61,567 bases of DNA from Haloferax prahovense DSM 18310. GTDB taxonomy: Archaea > Halobacteriota > Halobacteria > Halobacteriales > Haloferacaceae. The translations under genes and the position numbers were made by a program. A model generated the notes under the pieces. The model saw only the letters and a list, made by a program, of their open reading frames with translations, searched no databases and was not told where the DNA came from. The stretch spans positions 434,864 through 496,430 of the forward strand of contig NZ_AOLG01000009.1 in NCBI RefSeq assembly GCF_000336815.1. Direction: 5' to 3'. Of this stretch, positions 17,196 to 24,921 are shown one piece after another (position 1 is the stretch's first letter; every line of letters starts with the position of its first letter).

Positions 17196-17975
17196 ATGTC
17201 CGGAACCCTCGACCACGTGATGATTCGCGTCGAAGACCTCGAGGAGTCGCTCGACTGGTACACGACCCACCTCGGCTACGAGGAGAAGGGTCGCTGGGAG
17301 GCCGACACGTTCACTAACGTCTACCTCGGCCCCGAGGACCTCCACGAGGAGGGCGCGGTCCTCGAACTCACCTACAACCACGGCGACCACACCTACGAGA
17401 TGGGCGACGCGTGGGGCCACATCGCGGTCCGCGTCCCCGAGGACGAACTCGAATCCTCCTACCAGCAGCTCATGGACGAGGGCGTCGAGGACTACCGCGA
17501 CCCCGAGTCCTGCGGCGGCCGCTACGCGTTCGTCAAGGACCCCGACGGTCACGAGGTCGAAATCGTCAAGCGCGATCACGGCGCAAAGTGGAGCCTCGAC
17601 CACACGATGATTCGCGTCGAGGACGCCGACGAGGCGCTCGGATTTTGGACCCGAAAGTTCGGCTACGAGCACACCGGCCGTTGGGAGTCCGACACCTTCG
17701 CGAACTACTTCATGAAGCCCGAGGGCGCGGCCGAAGAGGCGATGGCCGTCGAACTCACCTACAACTACGACGGCCGGAGCTACGAGATGGGCGACGCGTG
17801 GGGCCATCTCGCCGTCAGCGCCGACGACCTCCACGACTACTGGGAGACGCTCATGGAGCGCGAAGCCGAGGACTACCGCGACCCCGAGTCCTGCGACGAC
17901 ATGTTCGCGTTCACGAAGGACCCCGACGGCCACGAAATCGAAGTCATCCCGGCCGATTTCGAGTCACCGGAATAA
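17196..17975 (+). CDS. Tandem VOC-domain protein, glyoxalase I-like
   Basis: 259 residues made of two similar VOC domains (about 3-125 and 131-255). Each has LDH-x-MIRVED, a GRWE segment, an ELTYNxxxxxYEMGDAWGH beta-strand pair and a FxKDPDGHEIE end. Histidine and glutamate pairs (LDH, ELTYN, GHEVE) look like metal ligands of lactoylglutathione lyase. Haloarchaea lack glutathione, so another thiol adduct (possibly gamma-glutamylcysteine) is likely. The ATG at 17196 begins the first domain cleanly. Two DNA stretches of 27-28 bp are identical between the halves. Confidence 0.9.
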   Translation: MSGTLDHVMIRVEDLEESLDWYTTHLGYEEKGRWEADTFTNVYLGPEDLHEEGAVLELTYNHGDHTYEMGDAWGHIAVRVPEDELESSYQQLMDEGVEDYRDPESCGGRYAFVKDPDGHEVEIVKRDHGAKWSLDHTMIRVEDADEALGFWTRKFGYEHTGRWESDTFANYFMKPEGAAEEAMAVELTYNYDGRSYEMGDAWGHLAVSADDLHDYWETLMEREAEDYRDPESCDDMFAFTKDPDGHEIEVIPADFESPE

Positions 17976-18039
17976 CAGATAGAACTTCTAACACGTCGTC
18001 GTTTCTGTTTATTCGCTGAACAGTACTCGAGTCTCGATG

Positions 18040-18053
18040 CTCTCCGTGGAGAG
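18040..18053 (+). promoter_or_regulatory. Palindrome upstream of the S-layer TATA box
   Basis: CTCTCC-GT-GGAGAG, a perfect 6-bp inverted repeat with a 2-bp centre, just upstream of the BRE/TATA region. The same half-site TCTCC/GGAGA returns at 18078-18087 with 36 bp between centres. The pair is likely an operator. Confidence 0.5.
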
Positions 18054-18063
18054 ACATTCCACA

Positions 18064-18075
18064 AAGTATTTATCC
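18064..18075 (+). promoter_or_regulatory. Probable TATA box of the S-layer-like gene
   Basis: AAGTATTTATCC lies between two palindromes. A start about 26 nt downstream predicts a 5' leader of roughly 100 nt, similar in size to the leader I recall for H. volcanii S-layer mRNA. A second AT core at 18180-18186 is too close to the ATG for normal spacing. Confidence 0.5.
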
Positions 18076-18077
18076 AA

Positions 18078-18087
18078 TCTCCGGAGA
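18078..18087 (+). promoter_or_regulatory. Second palindrome, downstream of the S-layer TATA box
   Basis: TCTCCGGAGA is a perfect 10-bp palindrome between the TATA box and the predicted transcription start, where a bound protein would block polymerase. It shares its half-site with the palindrome at 18040-18053. Confidence 0.5.
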
Positions 18088-18135
18088 GTCGCTTTCGTAC
18101 CCCTACCCAAGGTGAAAATCAGCGAGTAATCCCCC

Positions 18136-18156
18136 CGCCCGACCTACCCACGGGCG
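18136..18156 (+). promoter_or_regulatory. Hairpin in the predicted S-layer leader
   Basis: CGCCCG, a 9-nt loop, CGGGCG: a GC-only 6-bp stem in the predicted 5' leader, about 45 nt before the start codon. It could affect mRNA stability or initiation. Confidence 0.35.
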
Positions 18157-18200
18157 TACGGGAAAAAGCTGCTTCGCCGCTTATAGACTCATCTACAACA

Positions 18201-20768
18201 ATGACAGCAAACAAACAAGTTCGCGCGGTTCTGCTCGCTGCGCTGATGGTTTTCTCGGTCTTTGCCGGGTCCATCGCGTTCACGGGCACTGCCGCCGCAG
18301 CGGCTACGTCGGCAACGGTATCTCCTGATACCGTCGACAAAGGCCCGTCTGCGACCGTCGATGTTACGGTTAATTCCGGCGGAACGAACGATGTTCACGT
18401 ATGGCTCGATCTGAACGACGATGGCTATTACAACGCCTCGGAACCAAACACCACGGATACCGCGGGCTCCCCGGCAACCCTCTCACTCTCGATTCCTGAG
18501 AGCGTCTCCGCCGGTGAGTACAACGTCTCCGCCGCAGAGAGCGCTAGCCTGACCGCCGGTACCACCCAGCAGGAGGCTTACGACACGCTCGACGTCGTTG
18601 CCGCCAACCCTGCTGACTTCAGCTCCGCCATCCACTTCGACGATGGCACGCCGAAGGTCGAAGTCGCCTTCGACGAGGACGTCACGGTCAACGAGATGAA
18701 CGTCACGGACGGCGAGACCAACCTCTCGCAGTCCGTTTCCGTCTCCAGCGGCCAAGTCAACGTCACCCTCAGCCAGGTTTACACCGACGACCTCGAAGTC
18801 ACGTACGACGTGACCGACTCCTCCGGTAACACGGCCACCGCGACTGAGGACGTCACCTTCGCTCCGGTCTACGTCGCAAACGAGTCCAACAACACGGCCT
18901 ACCAGGGCTCCAACGTCGCGCTCGTCGCGAGCGCGGTGGACACCGACGTCGAAGTCGAAGGCGCTGACGACGACAACAACTACCAGTTCTCCGGTTCCAC
19001 TGGCCCCAACAGTCAGGTCTTCGTCTTCGACACGGACGGCAAGACCCTCGACACGTACCAGTTCACGGTCGGCGGCGCCCAGAAGGCGCAGGTTGACGTT
19101 CGCGACCTCGGTCTCGAACTCACTGTCGACGACCTCAACATCACGACCAAGGACGGTATCGAAGGCTCCGTCTCGGCCAACGCGGGCGACCGCACCGTCG
19201 ACGTCGTCGCACTTGACGACGACGGCGACGAGGTCGAGGACACCGAAACCACCGTTACGCTCAACGGCCAGGGTGAAGCTGACTTCAACCTGAGCTCGGT
19301 CGACGCTGGCGAGTACACGATTGAGGCAACTGACGCCTTCACGGGCGTCACGCTCGAGTCCGACACGGTCACCGTCTCGAAGGCCAAGGACTCCACGGGT
19401 GACTTCGCGTCGTCCGTCATCAACGAACAGGTCGGCGACGTTGCCGAAATCACCGTCACGCTCGACGGCACGGACACCGGAACGGTCACCATCGGTGACT
19501 ACAGTCTCGGTTACAGCGCGAACGTCACCGTCGAAGACGACAACGACGACGGTGAGGTCGTCCTTCTGTTCAACAGCTACGCACCGAAGAAGACCTCCTC
19601 GTTCGACGTTGACGACAGCGACGACGAGTACACGGTCGAGGACATCACCACGGATATCCCGAGCGGTGAGACCCTCGACGCCGGCGATTACGACCTCGAG
19701 GTCGCCACCGGCGGCGACGCGGACAACGTCGCGACGCTCGTCCTCGAAGACCGCAGCACCGACAGTGTCGCCACTTGGACGGCACCCACGGGCGCTGACC
19801 TCACCGAGACCGAAGACGTCTACGACGCCATCGAGAACGAGAACCTGACGCAGACGGACTCGCTTGCTAACGGCGACGTCGTCGTCACGCAGGTCTCCGC
19901 GACGGGCCTCGAAGGCGCGTTCGACGCGTCGAACTTCGACGCCCTCTCGGGCACGCAGTTCAACCTCACGGTCGAGCAGACGAACCCCGGCCCGAACCGC
20001 GACGCGAAGGTTCTGGGTATCAACAGCTCGAGCGCCACGATCATCGCTGACGGTGACAACGACACGTACTTCATCGTCTACGACCTCGACGACGTCTCTG
20101 CTTCGCGCACGGACTACTACGACAACACCTCGACGCTCTACGAAGTCGAGGACGACGACGCGTTCAACGCGACGTTCACCGTCCTCGAAGACGGTGACCT
20201 CGCCGAAGACGACGAGTCGGCCTCCGACGAGTTCGAAGTCGTCACCCCCGAACTCGAACTGGACCAGGACGAGTTCGCAGTCGGTAACGCCGCCGAGCAG
20301 TCCCTCTCGGGCACGGCCACTGTCGCCCCCGGTACGGAGCTCACCATCCGCGTGACCTCCGACGGCGACACCCAGCCGCGCTTCCTGAAGACCGCTTCGG
20401 TGTACGTGCAGGCCGACGGCACGTTCTCCTCCGCGTTCGACTTCTCGGAGCAGAACCTCAACGACACGTTCGAAGTGACGGCTTCCGTCGACTCCGGCAC
20501 GGCCGCTGACGCGACCGCTGACGGTATCGTCGGCGAAGCCATGGAGACGACGACGGCCGCGGAAACGACCACCACCGAGGAATCCACGGAAACGACCACC
20601 ACCGAAGAGTCGACCGAGGAGCCCACGGAAACGGCAACCGCGACCGAAGAGCCGACTGAGGAAGCGACCGAGGAGACCACCGAGTCCAGCACGCCTGGCT
20701 TCGGTGTCGTTGTCGCCCTCGTCGCCCTCGTCGCCGCGGCACTCCTCGCAGTCCGCCGCGACAACTAA
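18201..20768 (+). CDS. S-layer-type surface glycoprotein with PGF-CTERM tail
   Basis: 855 residues. A Sec-type signal of the haloarchaeal surface-glycoprotein kind (MTANKQVRAVLLAALMVFSV, then FAGSIAFTGTAAAA) is followed by a beta-rich, Asp/Thr-rich ectodomain with about 18 N-x-S/T sequons, then a Thr/Glu-rich spacer (about 775-830) suited to O-glycosylation. It ends with a PGF-CTERM signal: PGFG motif (P832), hydrophobic helix, RR and DN. Such tails are removed and lipid-modified by archaeosortase A, encoded next. Size and plan match the H. volcanii S-layer glycoprotein, but the ectodomain sequence is clearly different from it as I remember it. Confidence 0.92.
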   Translation: MTANKQVRAVLLAALMVFSVFAGSIAFTGTAAAAATSATVSPDTVDKGPSATVDVTVNSGGTNDVHVWLDLNDDGYYNASEPNTTDTAGSPATLSLSIPESVSAGEYNVSAAESASLTAGTTQQEAYDTLDVVAANPADFSSAIHFDDGTPKVEVAFDEDVTVNEMNVTDGETNLSQSVSVSSGQVNVTLSQVYTDDLEVTYDVTDSSGNTATATEDVTFAPVYVANESNNTAYQGSNVALVASAVDTDVEVEGADDDNNYQFSGSTGPNSQVFVFDTDGKTLDTYQFTVGGAQKAQVDVRDLGLELTVDDLNITTKDGIEGSVSANAGDRTVDVVALDDDGDEVEDTETTVTLNGQGEADFNLSSVDAGEYTIEATDAFTGVTLESDTVTVSKAKDSTGDFASSVINEQVGDVAEITVTLDGTDTGTVTIGDYSLGYSANVTVEDDNDDGEVVLLFNSYAPKKTSSFDVDDSDDEYTVEDITTDIPSGETLDAGDYDLEVATGGDADNVATLVLEDRSTDSVATWTAPTGADLTETEDVYDAIENENLTQTDSLANGDVVVTQVSATGLEGAFDASNFDALSGTQFNLTVEQTNPGPNRDAKVLGINSSSATIIADGDNDTYFIVYDLDDVSASRTDYYDNTSTLYEVEDDDAFNATFTVLEDGDLAEDDESASDEFEVVTPELELDQDEFAVGNAAEQSLSGTATVAPGTELTIRVTSDGDTQPRFLKTASVYVQADGTFSSAFDFSEQNLNDTFEVTASVDSGTAADATADGIVGEAMETTTAAETTTTEESTETTTTEESTEEPTETATATEEPTEEATEETTESSTPGFGVVVALVALVAAALLAVRRDN
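20548..20690 (+). repeat. Degenerate Thr/Glu-codon repeat in the S-layer-like gene
   Basis: Iterated ACG/ACC and GAG/GAA codons encode ETTTTEEST and EEPTE blocks. Short imperfect DNA repeats here make slippage and length variation likely; the product is the O-glycosylation-type spacer before the PGF-CTERM. Confidence 0.7.
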
Positions 20769-20930
20769 CGACCGCTAACCCACCACCGGGCTTTGTCCCG
20801 GTCCCCTCAACACTTCTTTATCGACCGCCCGCACAGCGGCAGCGCTGCGCGTTCGGGTCGACCCAACGGTCGCGTGGAGTCGACGCCCGGAACGACAAGG
20901 GATTTATTCGCTCCACCGCATCGAACACGT

Positions 20931-21851
20931 ATGCCCGGTCTCCTCTCCGACGTCCTCGCGTGGCTGGTCATCGGTACCTTCGTCGCCGGCGCGGTCGCCA
21001 ACGGGCGGGACCGCGAGCTCGGACGGCGGGTGATGACCGCAGCGTGGGTGTTGTTTGCGGTCTTCTGGCTCCAACTCATCCCGCATTTCACGCTCGTTCA
21101 CAAGAGCTACATCGAGGGGCTGTTGACCATCGCGGCCGTCCCGGCGTCGCTCTACGCCGGGTGGCTCCTCTACAACGGCCGCGACACGCTGTTCGTTCTC
21201 TCGCGGGCCGTCGCCGCCATGGGCGTGGTCTACCTCCCCTTCGAGACGATTCCCGCGCTGACGCTGTTCGGGACGACCGTCCCCGCTCCCCGCGGCGTCC
21301 TCATGGAGTCCGTCGCGGCGCAGACGCGCTTCCTCATCGAGTCGCTGGGCTACACACCCCAGATGATTCCCGGTGACGAGGGGTACCTGAACACGTTCCT
21401 GTGGATGCAGGGCTCTCACCGAATCGAAATCTCGGTCGTCCTCGCCTGTACCGGTCTCGGCAGCATCGCCATCTTCGCCGGCCTCATCGCCGCCGTCGAC
21501 GCCCCGATGCGCCGGAAGCTCCGCGGACTCGCAATCGCCGTCCCCATCATCTACGCGCTGAACCTGCTTCGGACGACGTTCATCACCATCTCGGTCGGCA
21601 AGCAGTACTTCCAGTGGTTCGTCGACGAGGTTCTGTTCCTCTTCGGCTCGTCCGACCCCTACATGGTGTCGTTTTTCATCTCCGACCGCATCATCAGCCA
21701 GGCGCTCGCGGTCGTCGCGCTCGTCGGCATCACGTATCTCGTCGTCCAAGAGGTGCCGGAACTCCTCACCGTCATCGAAGACGTGCTCTACATGGTGACC
21801 GGCGAGGAGTACGACCTCAGAACTGAGTTGGGCCTCGACGGCCGGGCGTAG
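20931..21851 (+). CDS. artA: Archaeosortase A
   Basis: 306 residues, polytopic membrane protein. The catalytic residues fall at Cys173 (in LACTGLGS), Arg214 (LLRTTF) and Arg253 (SDRIIS), the numbers I recall for H. volcanii ArtA. It recognises PGF-CTERM tails, cleaves them and is linked to lipid attachment of the new C-terminus. The ATG at 20931 is chosen over an upstream ATG because a TATA-like GATTTATT sits at 20901-20908, about 27 nt before it, giving a leaderless transcript. Its likely substrate gene lies immediately upstream. Confidence 0.96.
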   Translation: MPGLLSDVLAWLVIGTFVAGAVANGRDRELGRRVMTAAWVLFAVFWLQLIPHFTLVHKSYIEGLLTIAAVPASLYAGWLLYNGRDTLFVLSRAVAAMGVVYLPFETIPALTLFGTTVPAPRGVLMESVAAQTRFLIESLGYTPQMIPGDEGYLNTFLWMQGSHRIEISVVLACTGLGSIAIFAGLIAAVDAPMRRKLRGLAIAVPIIYALNLLRTTFITISVGKQYFQWFVDEVLFLFGSSDPYMVSFFISDRIISQALAVVALVGITYLVVQEVPELLTVIEDVLYMVTGEEYDLRTELGLDGRA

Positions 21852-21910
21852 TCGGCTCCGTGCGGACGTAGCCCCAGTTTCGTTCTCGTTTGTTCGATTT
21901 TCGTCTCGGT

Positions 21911-22720
21911 TCAGTTTTCGTCGTCGAACAGCTCCTCGGGCGCACCGCCGAGCGCCGAGAGCGCATCGGATTCGACGTGATGGACCTCGCCGGGGATGAC
22001 GAGCATGTGCAGCGGTTCGCCGAAGTCGCGCTCGGCGAGCGCCGACAACCGGTCCGCGGCGACGACGGGGTCCGGACTCCCGGCCCGGCAGACGGCCACG
22101 CCGAGGGCGTCGCCGTCCCAGTGCTCGGCGAAGAGTTCGGCGGCGTAGTCCGCGGTCATGTACTGGTCGCCGTCGACCTCGACGCCGCGACGACCCTCCC
22201 AGTCGACCTTGATGTCGAGGTAGACCAGCGTGTGCAAGCCGAGTTCGCGGTTCGCTTCGAGCGAGTCGACGACGCTCTTCGGAACCGGGTCGCCGCCGTG
22301 AACGTACGGGAACGGGAGCGTCACGGCCTTCCCGAAGCGGTAGTTCTGGAGTCCAGTCAGGCCGCTGGCGGCGGACTGGGCGGTCACGCCGTGGACGAGT
22401 CGCGTCTCGATACCGCGTTCTTCGGCCCGGAGGCGCAGGTCGACGTGCGTGGTCGAAATCATCGTGTCGCCGGCGGTGAGGAACGCGACGTATTCGTCCT
22501 CCGCGGCGTCGAGTATCGGCTCGGGGTCCTGTTCGACGCCGGCGCGGTCGCGGACCTCAATGTCGATGTCGTGGTAGGCTTCGAGTTCCTCGACGGTCGC
22601 GCCGACGAGGTGGCTCGTGTAGAACTCCGCGAAGGCGCGGTCGGCGTCCGCGAGCGCCTCCCGCCCTTCGACGGTGATGGAGCGCTCGTCGTACAGACCG
22701 AGGCCGATGAAAGTGAGCAT
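21911..22720 (-). CDS. dphB: Diphthine synthase
   Basis: 269 residues from the ATG at 22720 (MLTFIGLGLYDERSIT). SAM-dependent methyltransferase of the tetrapyrrole-methylase fold that trimethylates the modified histidine of elongation factor 2 in diphthamide synthesis. Visible landmarks: the FIGLGLYDE start, VAFLTAGDTMISTTHVDLRL, GLTGLQNYRFGKAVTLPFP, and a C-terminal VIPGEVHHVESDAL. Length agrees with archaeal Dph5 (about 255-270). The 21 extra codons of the longer ORF are not homologous-looking and overlap the promoter region. Confidence 0.94.
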   Translation of the reverse strand: MLTFIGLGLYDERSITVEGREALADADRAFAEFYTSHLVGATVEELEAYHDIDIEVRDRAGVEQDPEPILDAAEDEYVAFLTAGDTMISTTHVDLRLRAEERGIETRLVHGVTAQSAASGLTGLQNYRFGKAVTLPFPYVHGGDPVPKSVVDSLEANRELGLHTLVYLDIKVDWEGRRGVEVDGDQYMTADYAAELFAEHWDGDALGVAVCRAGSPDPVVAADRLSALAERDFGEPLHMLVIPGEVHHVESDALSALGGAPEELFDDEN

Positions 22721-22837
22721 GTCCGTGTTCTGTCGCGGGCGGTGATAAGCGGCGTGACCTCCGGCGAGACGGCCGATACTCATCGTGTGAGATTACCCAA
22801 CACACTATTGTAGTTTGGCGGAAAATGTTACCTCTGT

Positions 22838-23413
22838 ATGTCAACCGATAGTCGTACACTAGAGACGGAGATGTTCGGACGAGCGGTGCGGTTCGACTAC
22901 TCGGAGCGGTGGGTCGGTTACTCGCTGTTCCTCCTCAGAGTGGTGATGGGGTGGACGTTGTTCCAAGGCGGCATCACGAAGCTCGTGACGTACCTCGATG
23001 CGGACCCCTCGAACAACTGGACTGCGGCGGGCTACCTCGCCAACGCGATCCCCGAGGGAAACCCCCTGATGGGGCTGTGGGGCTCGATGGCGGGGAGCCC
23101 GCTCATCGACATGCTGAACATGTGGGGCTTGACGCTCGCGGGGTTGGCGCTTATCCTCGGCGCGTTCGTCCGATTTAGCGCCTTCTGGGGCGCAGTTATG
23201 ATGCTGTTCTACTGGGCGGCGGCGCTCGAAGGCGGCATCCTCGCCGGACTGCCGCTGGCTCACGGTTGGGTCGTCGACGACCACATCGTCTACGCGGTGT
23301 TACTGTTCGGCCTCGGCGCGTTCGGCGCGGGTCGCATCCTTGGCGTCGACGCCTACCTCGAGAACATGGAGTTCGTGCGGCGTAACCGGTGGATGAGTCT
23401 CGTCATGGGCTGA
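22838..23413 (+). CDS. DoxX-family membrane protein
   Basis: 191 residues with four membrane helices. The segment LFLLRVVMGWTLFQGGITKL near residues 28-47 and the later LGAFVRFSAFWGAVMMLFYW and GLGAFGAGRILGVDAYLE match DoxX/DoxD-like proteins, a family containing quinol oxidase and thiosulfate:quinone oxidoreductase subunits as well as oxidative-stress factors. No partner genes of a thiosulfate system are adjacent, so the role is open. It diverges from dphB with about 117 bp between starts. Confidence 0.85.
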   Translation: MSTDSRTLETEMFGRAVRFDYSERWVGYSLFLLRVVMGWTLFQGGITKLVTYLDADPSNNWTAAGYLANAIPEGNPLMGLWGSMAGSPLIDMLNMWGLTLAGLALILGAFVRFSAFWGAVMMLFYWAAALEGGILAGLPLAHGWVVDDHIVYAVLLFGLGAFGAGRILGVDAYLENMEFVRRNRWMSLVMG

Positions 23414-23495
23414 CGACCGCGCACCAGCGACCGTTCTTTGGGCCTCGGCGCCGAACCCGACGGAACTTTCTCGACTGCCGCGTTTCGTTCGACTG

Positions 23496-23705
23496 ATGTC
23501 GACACCTCGTGCGACGGTCTCCTGTCCGACGTGCGGCCTCGAAGAACACTTCTCGAAGCTCGCCGACGCGCGTCTCAGAATCGAAGCACACCGCGCGGCG
23601 ACCGGACACGACCCTACGTGGGAGTTGGGCCGGTTCGCACCCGGCGTGGAGAAGATGGGCGACGAAGCGGGCGTCTGCGGTGTGAACCTCGACGGGGACC
23701 GCTGA
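23496..23705 (+). CDS. Small zinc-finger-like protein, 69 aa
   Basis: Starts MSTPRATVSCPTCGLEEHFS: an N-terminal CxxC knuckle followed by a histidine cluster (EAHRAATGH) that could complete a Cys2His2-type zinc site. A single further cysteine lies near the end. Typical of the many short zinc-binding proteins in Haloferax whose functions are mostly unknown. It follows the DoxX gene by 82 bp. Confidence 0.75.
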   Translation: MSTPRATVSCPTCGLEEHFSKLADARLRIEAHRAATGHDPTWELGRFAPGVEKMGDEAGVCGVNLDGDR

Positions 23706-23792
23706 CCTACATTCCGCACCCCAGTCTCGCCGAGTGTCGAGTCAGCGGATATGAGATTCATAACAATACGACATTCCCTCGAACGAGTGGGT

Positions 23793-23909
23793 ATGTGGTG
23801 TGAACGGTGCGGACGAGATACGACGGTTCGGAGACACGCGGTAGACGAGTTCACCGGGTTCCTCTGTAGCGACTGTCGGGTAGTTTGGGACCGGTTCACG
23901 TCGGCGTAA
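23793..23909 (+). CDS. 38-residue double-CxxC zinc microprotein
   Basis: ATG at 23793 to TAA. The peptide opens MWCERCGRDTTV and contains a second knuckle in FLCSDCRVVWD: C3-x2-C6 and C25-x2-C28, ideal spacing for one tetrahedral zinc site. Codon use is normal. The paired CxxC pattern in a gene-free gap is strong evidence that it is coding. Similar one-finger microproteins occur in H. volcanii; role unknown. Confidence 0.7.
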   Translation: MWCERCGRDTTVRRHAVDEFTGFLCSDCRVVWDRFTSA

Positions 23910-23991
23910 TCGGCGAGGTCGGTTCCGGTCTCGTTACTCACCCCCAGCGTCGCCGATAGCTACTTTTCGACCCGGCCGATAGCTGTGTTCG

Positions 23992-24438
23992 ATGGTCGAT
24001 GGAACCCGAGTCGCGGCCGTAGACGACGTCCCCGAAAACGGGTCGTACCTGTTCACCGCGGAGGACGCGTATTCGCGGACGAAAGAGCTCATCCTCGTCC
24101 GATGCGACGACGGACCGGGCATCGAAGCGTGGCCGAACACGTGCACCCACGAGAACCAGCGGTTCGACCGCGGGACCGGCGCGGCGATGCGCGACGGCGA
24201 GATTATCTGCCCGAAACACGGGTCGATGTTCGACGCCTGTTCCGGCGCGTGCGAAAACGGCGAGGCGGCCGGTACCAGTCTCCCCGAGGTGGATGTCACG
24301 GTCGCCGACGGCGGCGTCTTCCTGATTGACGACGAGTATACCTATCTCTACGAGGGCGCGGCCCGCAACGACGAGGACGACGAGGATGACGAGGACGACG
24401 ACGATATTCCGAGTTCGACGTCACACATCGGATTTTAG
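23992..24438 (+). CDS. Rieske-type [2Fe-2S] protein
   Basis: 148 residues. The cluster ligands are NTCTHENQRF (Cys and His, about 50-52) and ICPKHGSMFD (Cys and His, about 73-76), the C-x-H...C-x2-H pattern of Rieske domains. There is no signal peptide or membrane helix, so it resembles soluble Rieske ferredoxins or NirD-like proteins rather than the bc1 subunit. The C-terminal ~25 residues are a run of Asp/Glu. No oxygenase partner is adjacent; it may serve as an electron carrier. Confidence 0.9.
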   Translation: MVDGTRVAAVDDVPENGSYLFTAEDAYSRTKELILVRCDDGPGIEAWPNTCTHENQRFDRGTGAAMRDGEIICPKHGSMFDACSGACENGEAAGTSLPEVDVTVADGGVFLIDDEYTYLYEGAARNDEDDEDDEDDDDIPSSTSHIGF

Positions 24439-24756
24439 GCCGTCCCTGCGACGCCCCGCCGTCCGCCGCGACCGTCGGTGTAGTGGTTGCCTACTGGTCG
24501 GAACCGGGCGAGAAGACGCGTTCGGGTCTCGACGCGCCCGGGTCCGGTTGGGTCCGGTTCGAGTTCGAGAACGAGGACGTTTCGACGCGGGCTAACCGCC
24601 GTTCGCACGGCGACTACTCGAACGGGTTAGTCGACCCCCCCGTTAGTCGACCCCCCCTTTTCGGAGCGCCCACACCTACTCAGAGGTGGGCGCGTGATTC
24701 TGACGCGGCGGCTGCGAGGTGAACCAACATCTCTGGGTTTTGAGTTCGGCAGAAAG
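24439..24756. other. Intergenic region with a tandem repeat and a stem-loop
   Basis: 318 bp between the Rieske gene and tRNA-Thr. It contains a perfect tandem pair of a 16-bp unit (24626-24657) and a 7-bp stem with an inner 3-bp stem (about 24668-24694). ORFs crossing it have no coding-like features. Nothing resembles an integrase or a second copy of the tRNA end. Confidence 0.5.
24626..24657 (+). repeat. Two adjacent perfect copies of a 16-bp unit
   Basis: GTTAGTCGACCCCCCC occurs at 24626-24641 and again at 24642-24657 with no spacer, followed by TTTTCGG. It could be a slippage duplication or two binding half-sites downstream of tRNA-Thr. Confidence 0.75.
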
Positions 24757-24829
24757 AGCCGGTGGAGGGATTTGAACCCTCGGCCTATTCCTTACGAAGG
24801 AATCGCTCTGCCAGCTGAGCTACACCGGC
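24757..24829 (-). tRNA. tRNA-Thr (anticodon CGU)
   Basis: On the minus strand the 7-bp acceptor stem GCCGGUG/CACCGGC encloses a D arm (GCUC...GAGC), anticodon stem AUUCC/GGAAU with loop UUCGUAA (anticodon CGU, reads ACG), and a T arm GAGGG-UUCAAAU-CCCUC. The discriminator is U, as usual for haloarchaeal tRNA-Thr. No intron; CCA is not encoded. The gene for the tRNA methyltransferase Trm5 lies about 90 bp upstream. Confidence 0.95.
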
Positions 24830-24921
24830 GCGGTGGGCTTTCGAACGCATTCTTCCGTACCCCGGTTACGTAATTAAGACTTGCGAATCAACCCGGTGTC
24901 TGCCGTTCGGCACCAGCCCGC

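Noticed and set aside
15618..17933. 771-codon version of the MATE exporter
   Set aside because: The extra 291 codons are antisense to the glyoxalase gene; GTG 17060 gives the normal family length.
18180..18186. TATA-like TTATAGA as the S-layer promoter
   Set aside because: Only about 18 nt from the ATG, too close for the usual 26-nt spacing; kept only as an alternative.
20138..20764. 208-codon Ser/Val-rich frame opposite the S-layer-like gene
   Set aside because: Mirror of the Thr/Glu repeat region; no start context or promoter, and composition is explained by the sense repeat.
24483..24722. 79-codon frame between the Rieske gene and tRNA-Thr
   Set aside because: It reads across the tandem repeat and the hairpin; no conserved-looking features.
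24757..24829. tRNA-Thr as attachment site of an integrated element
   Set aside because: No integrase gene and no second copy of the tRNA end noticed in the window.
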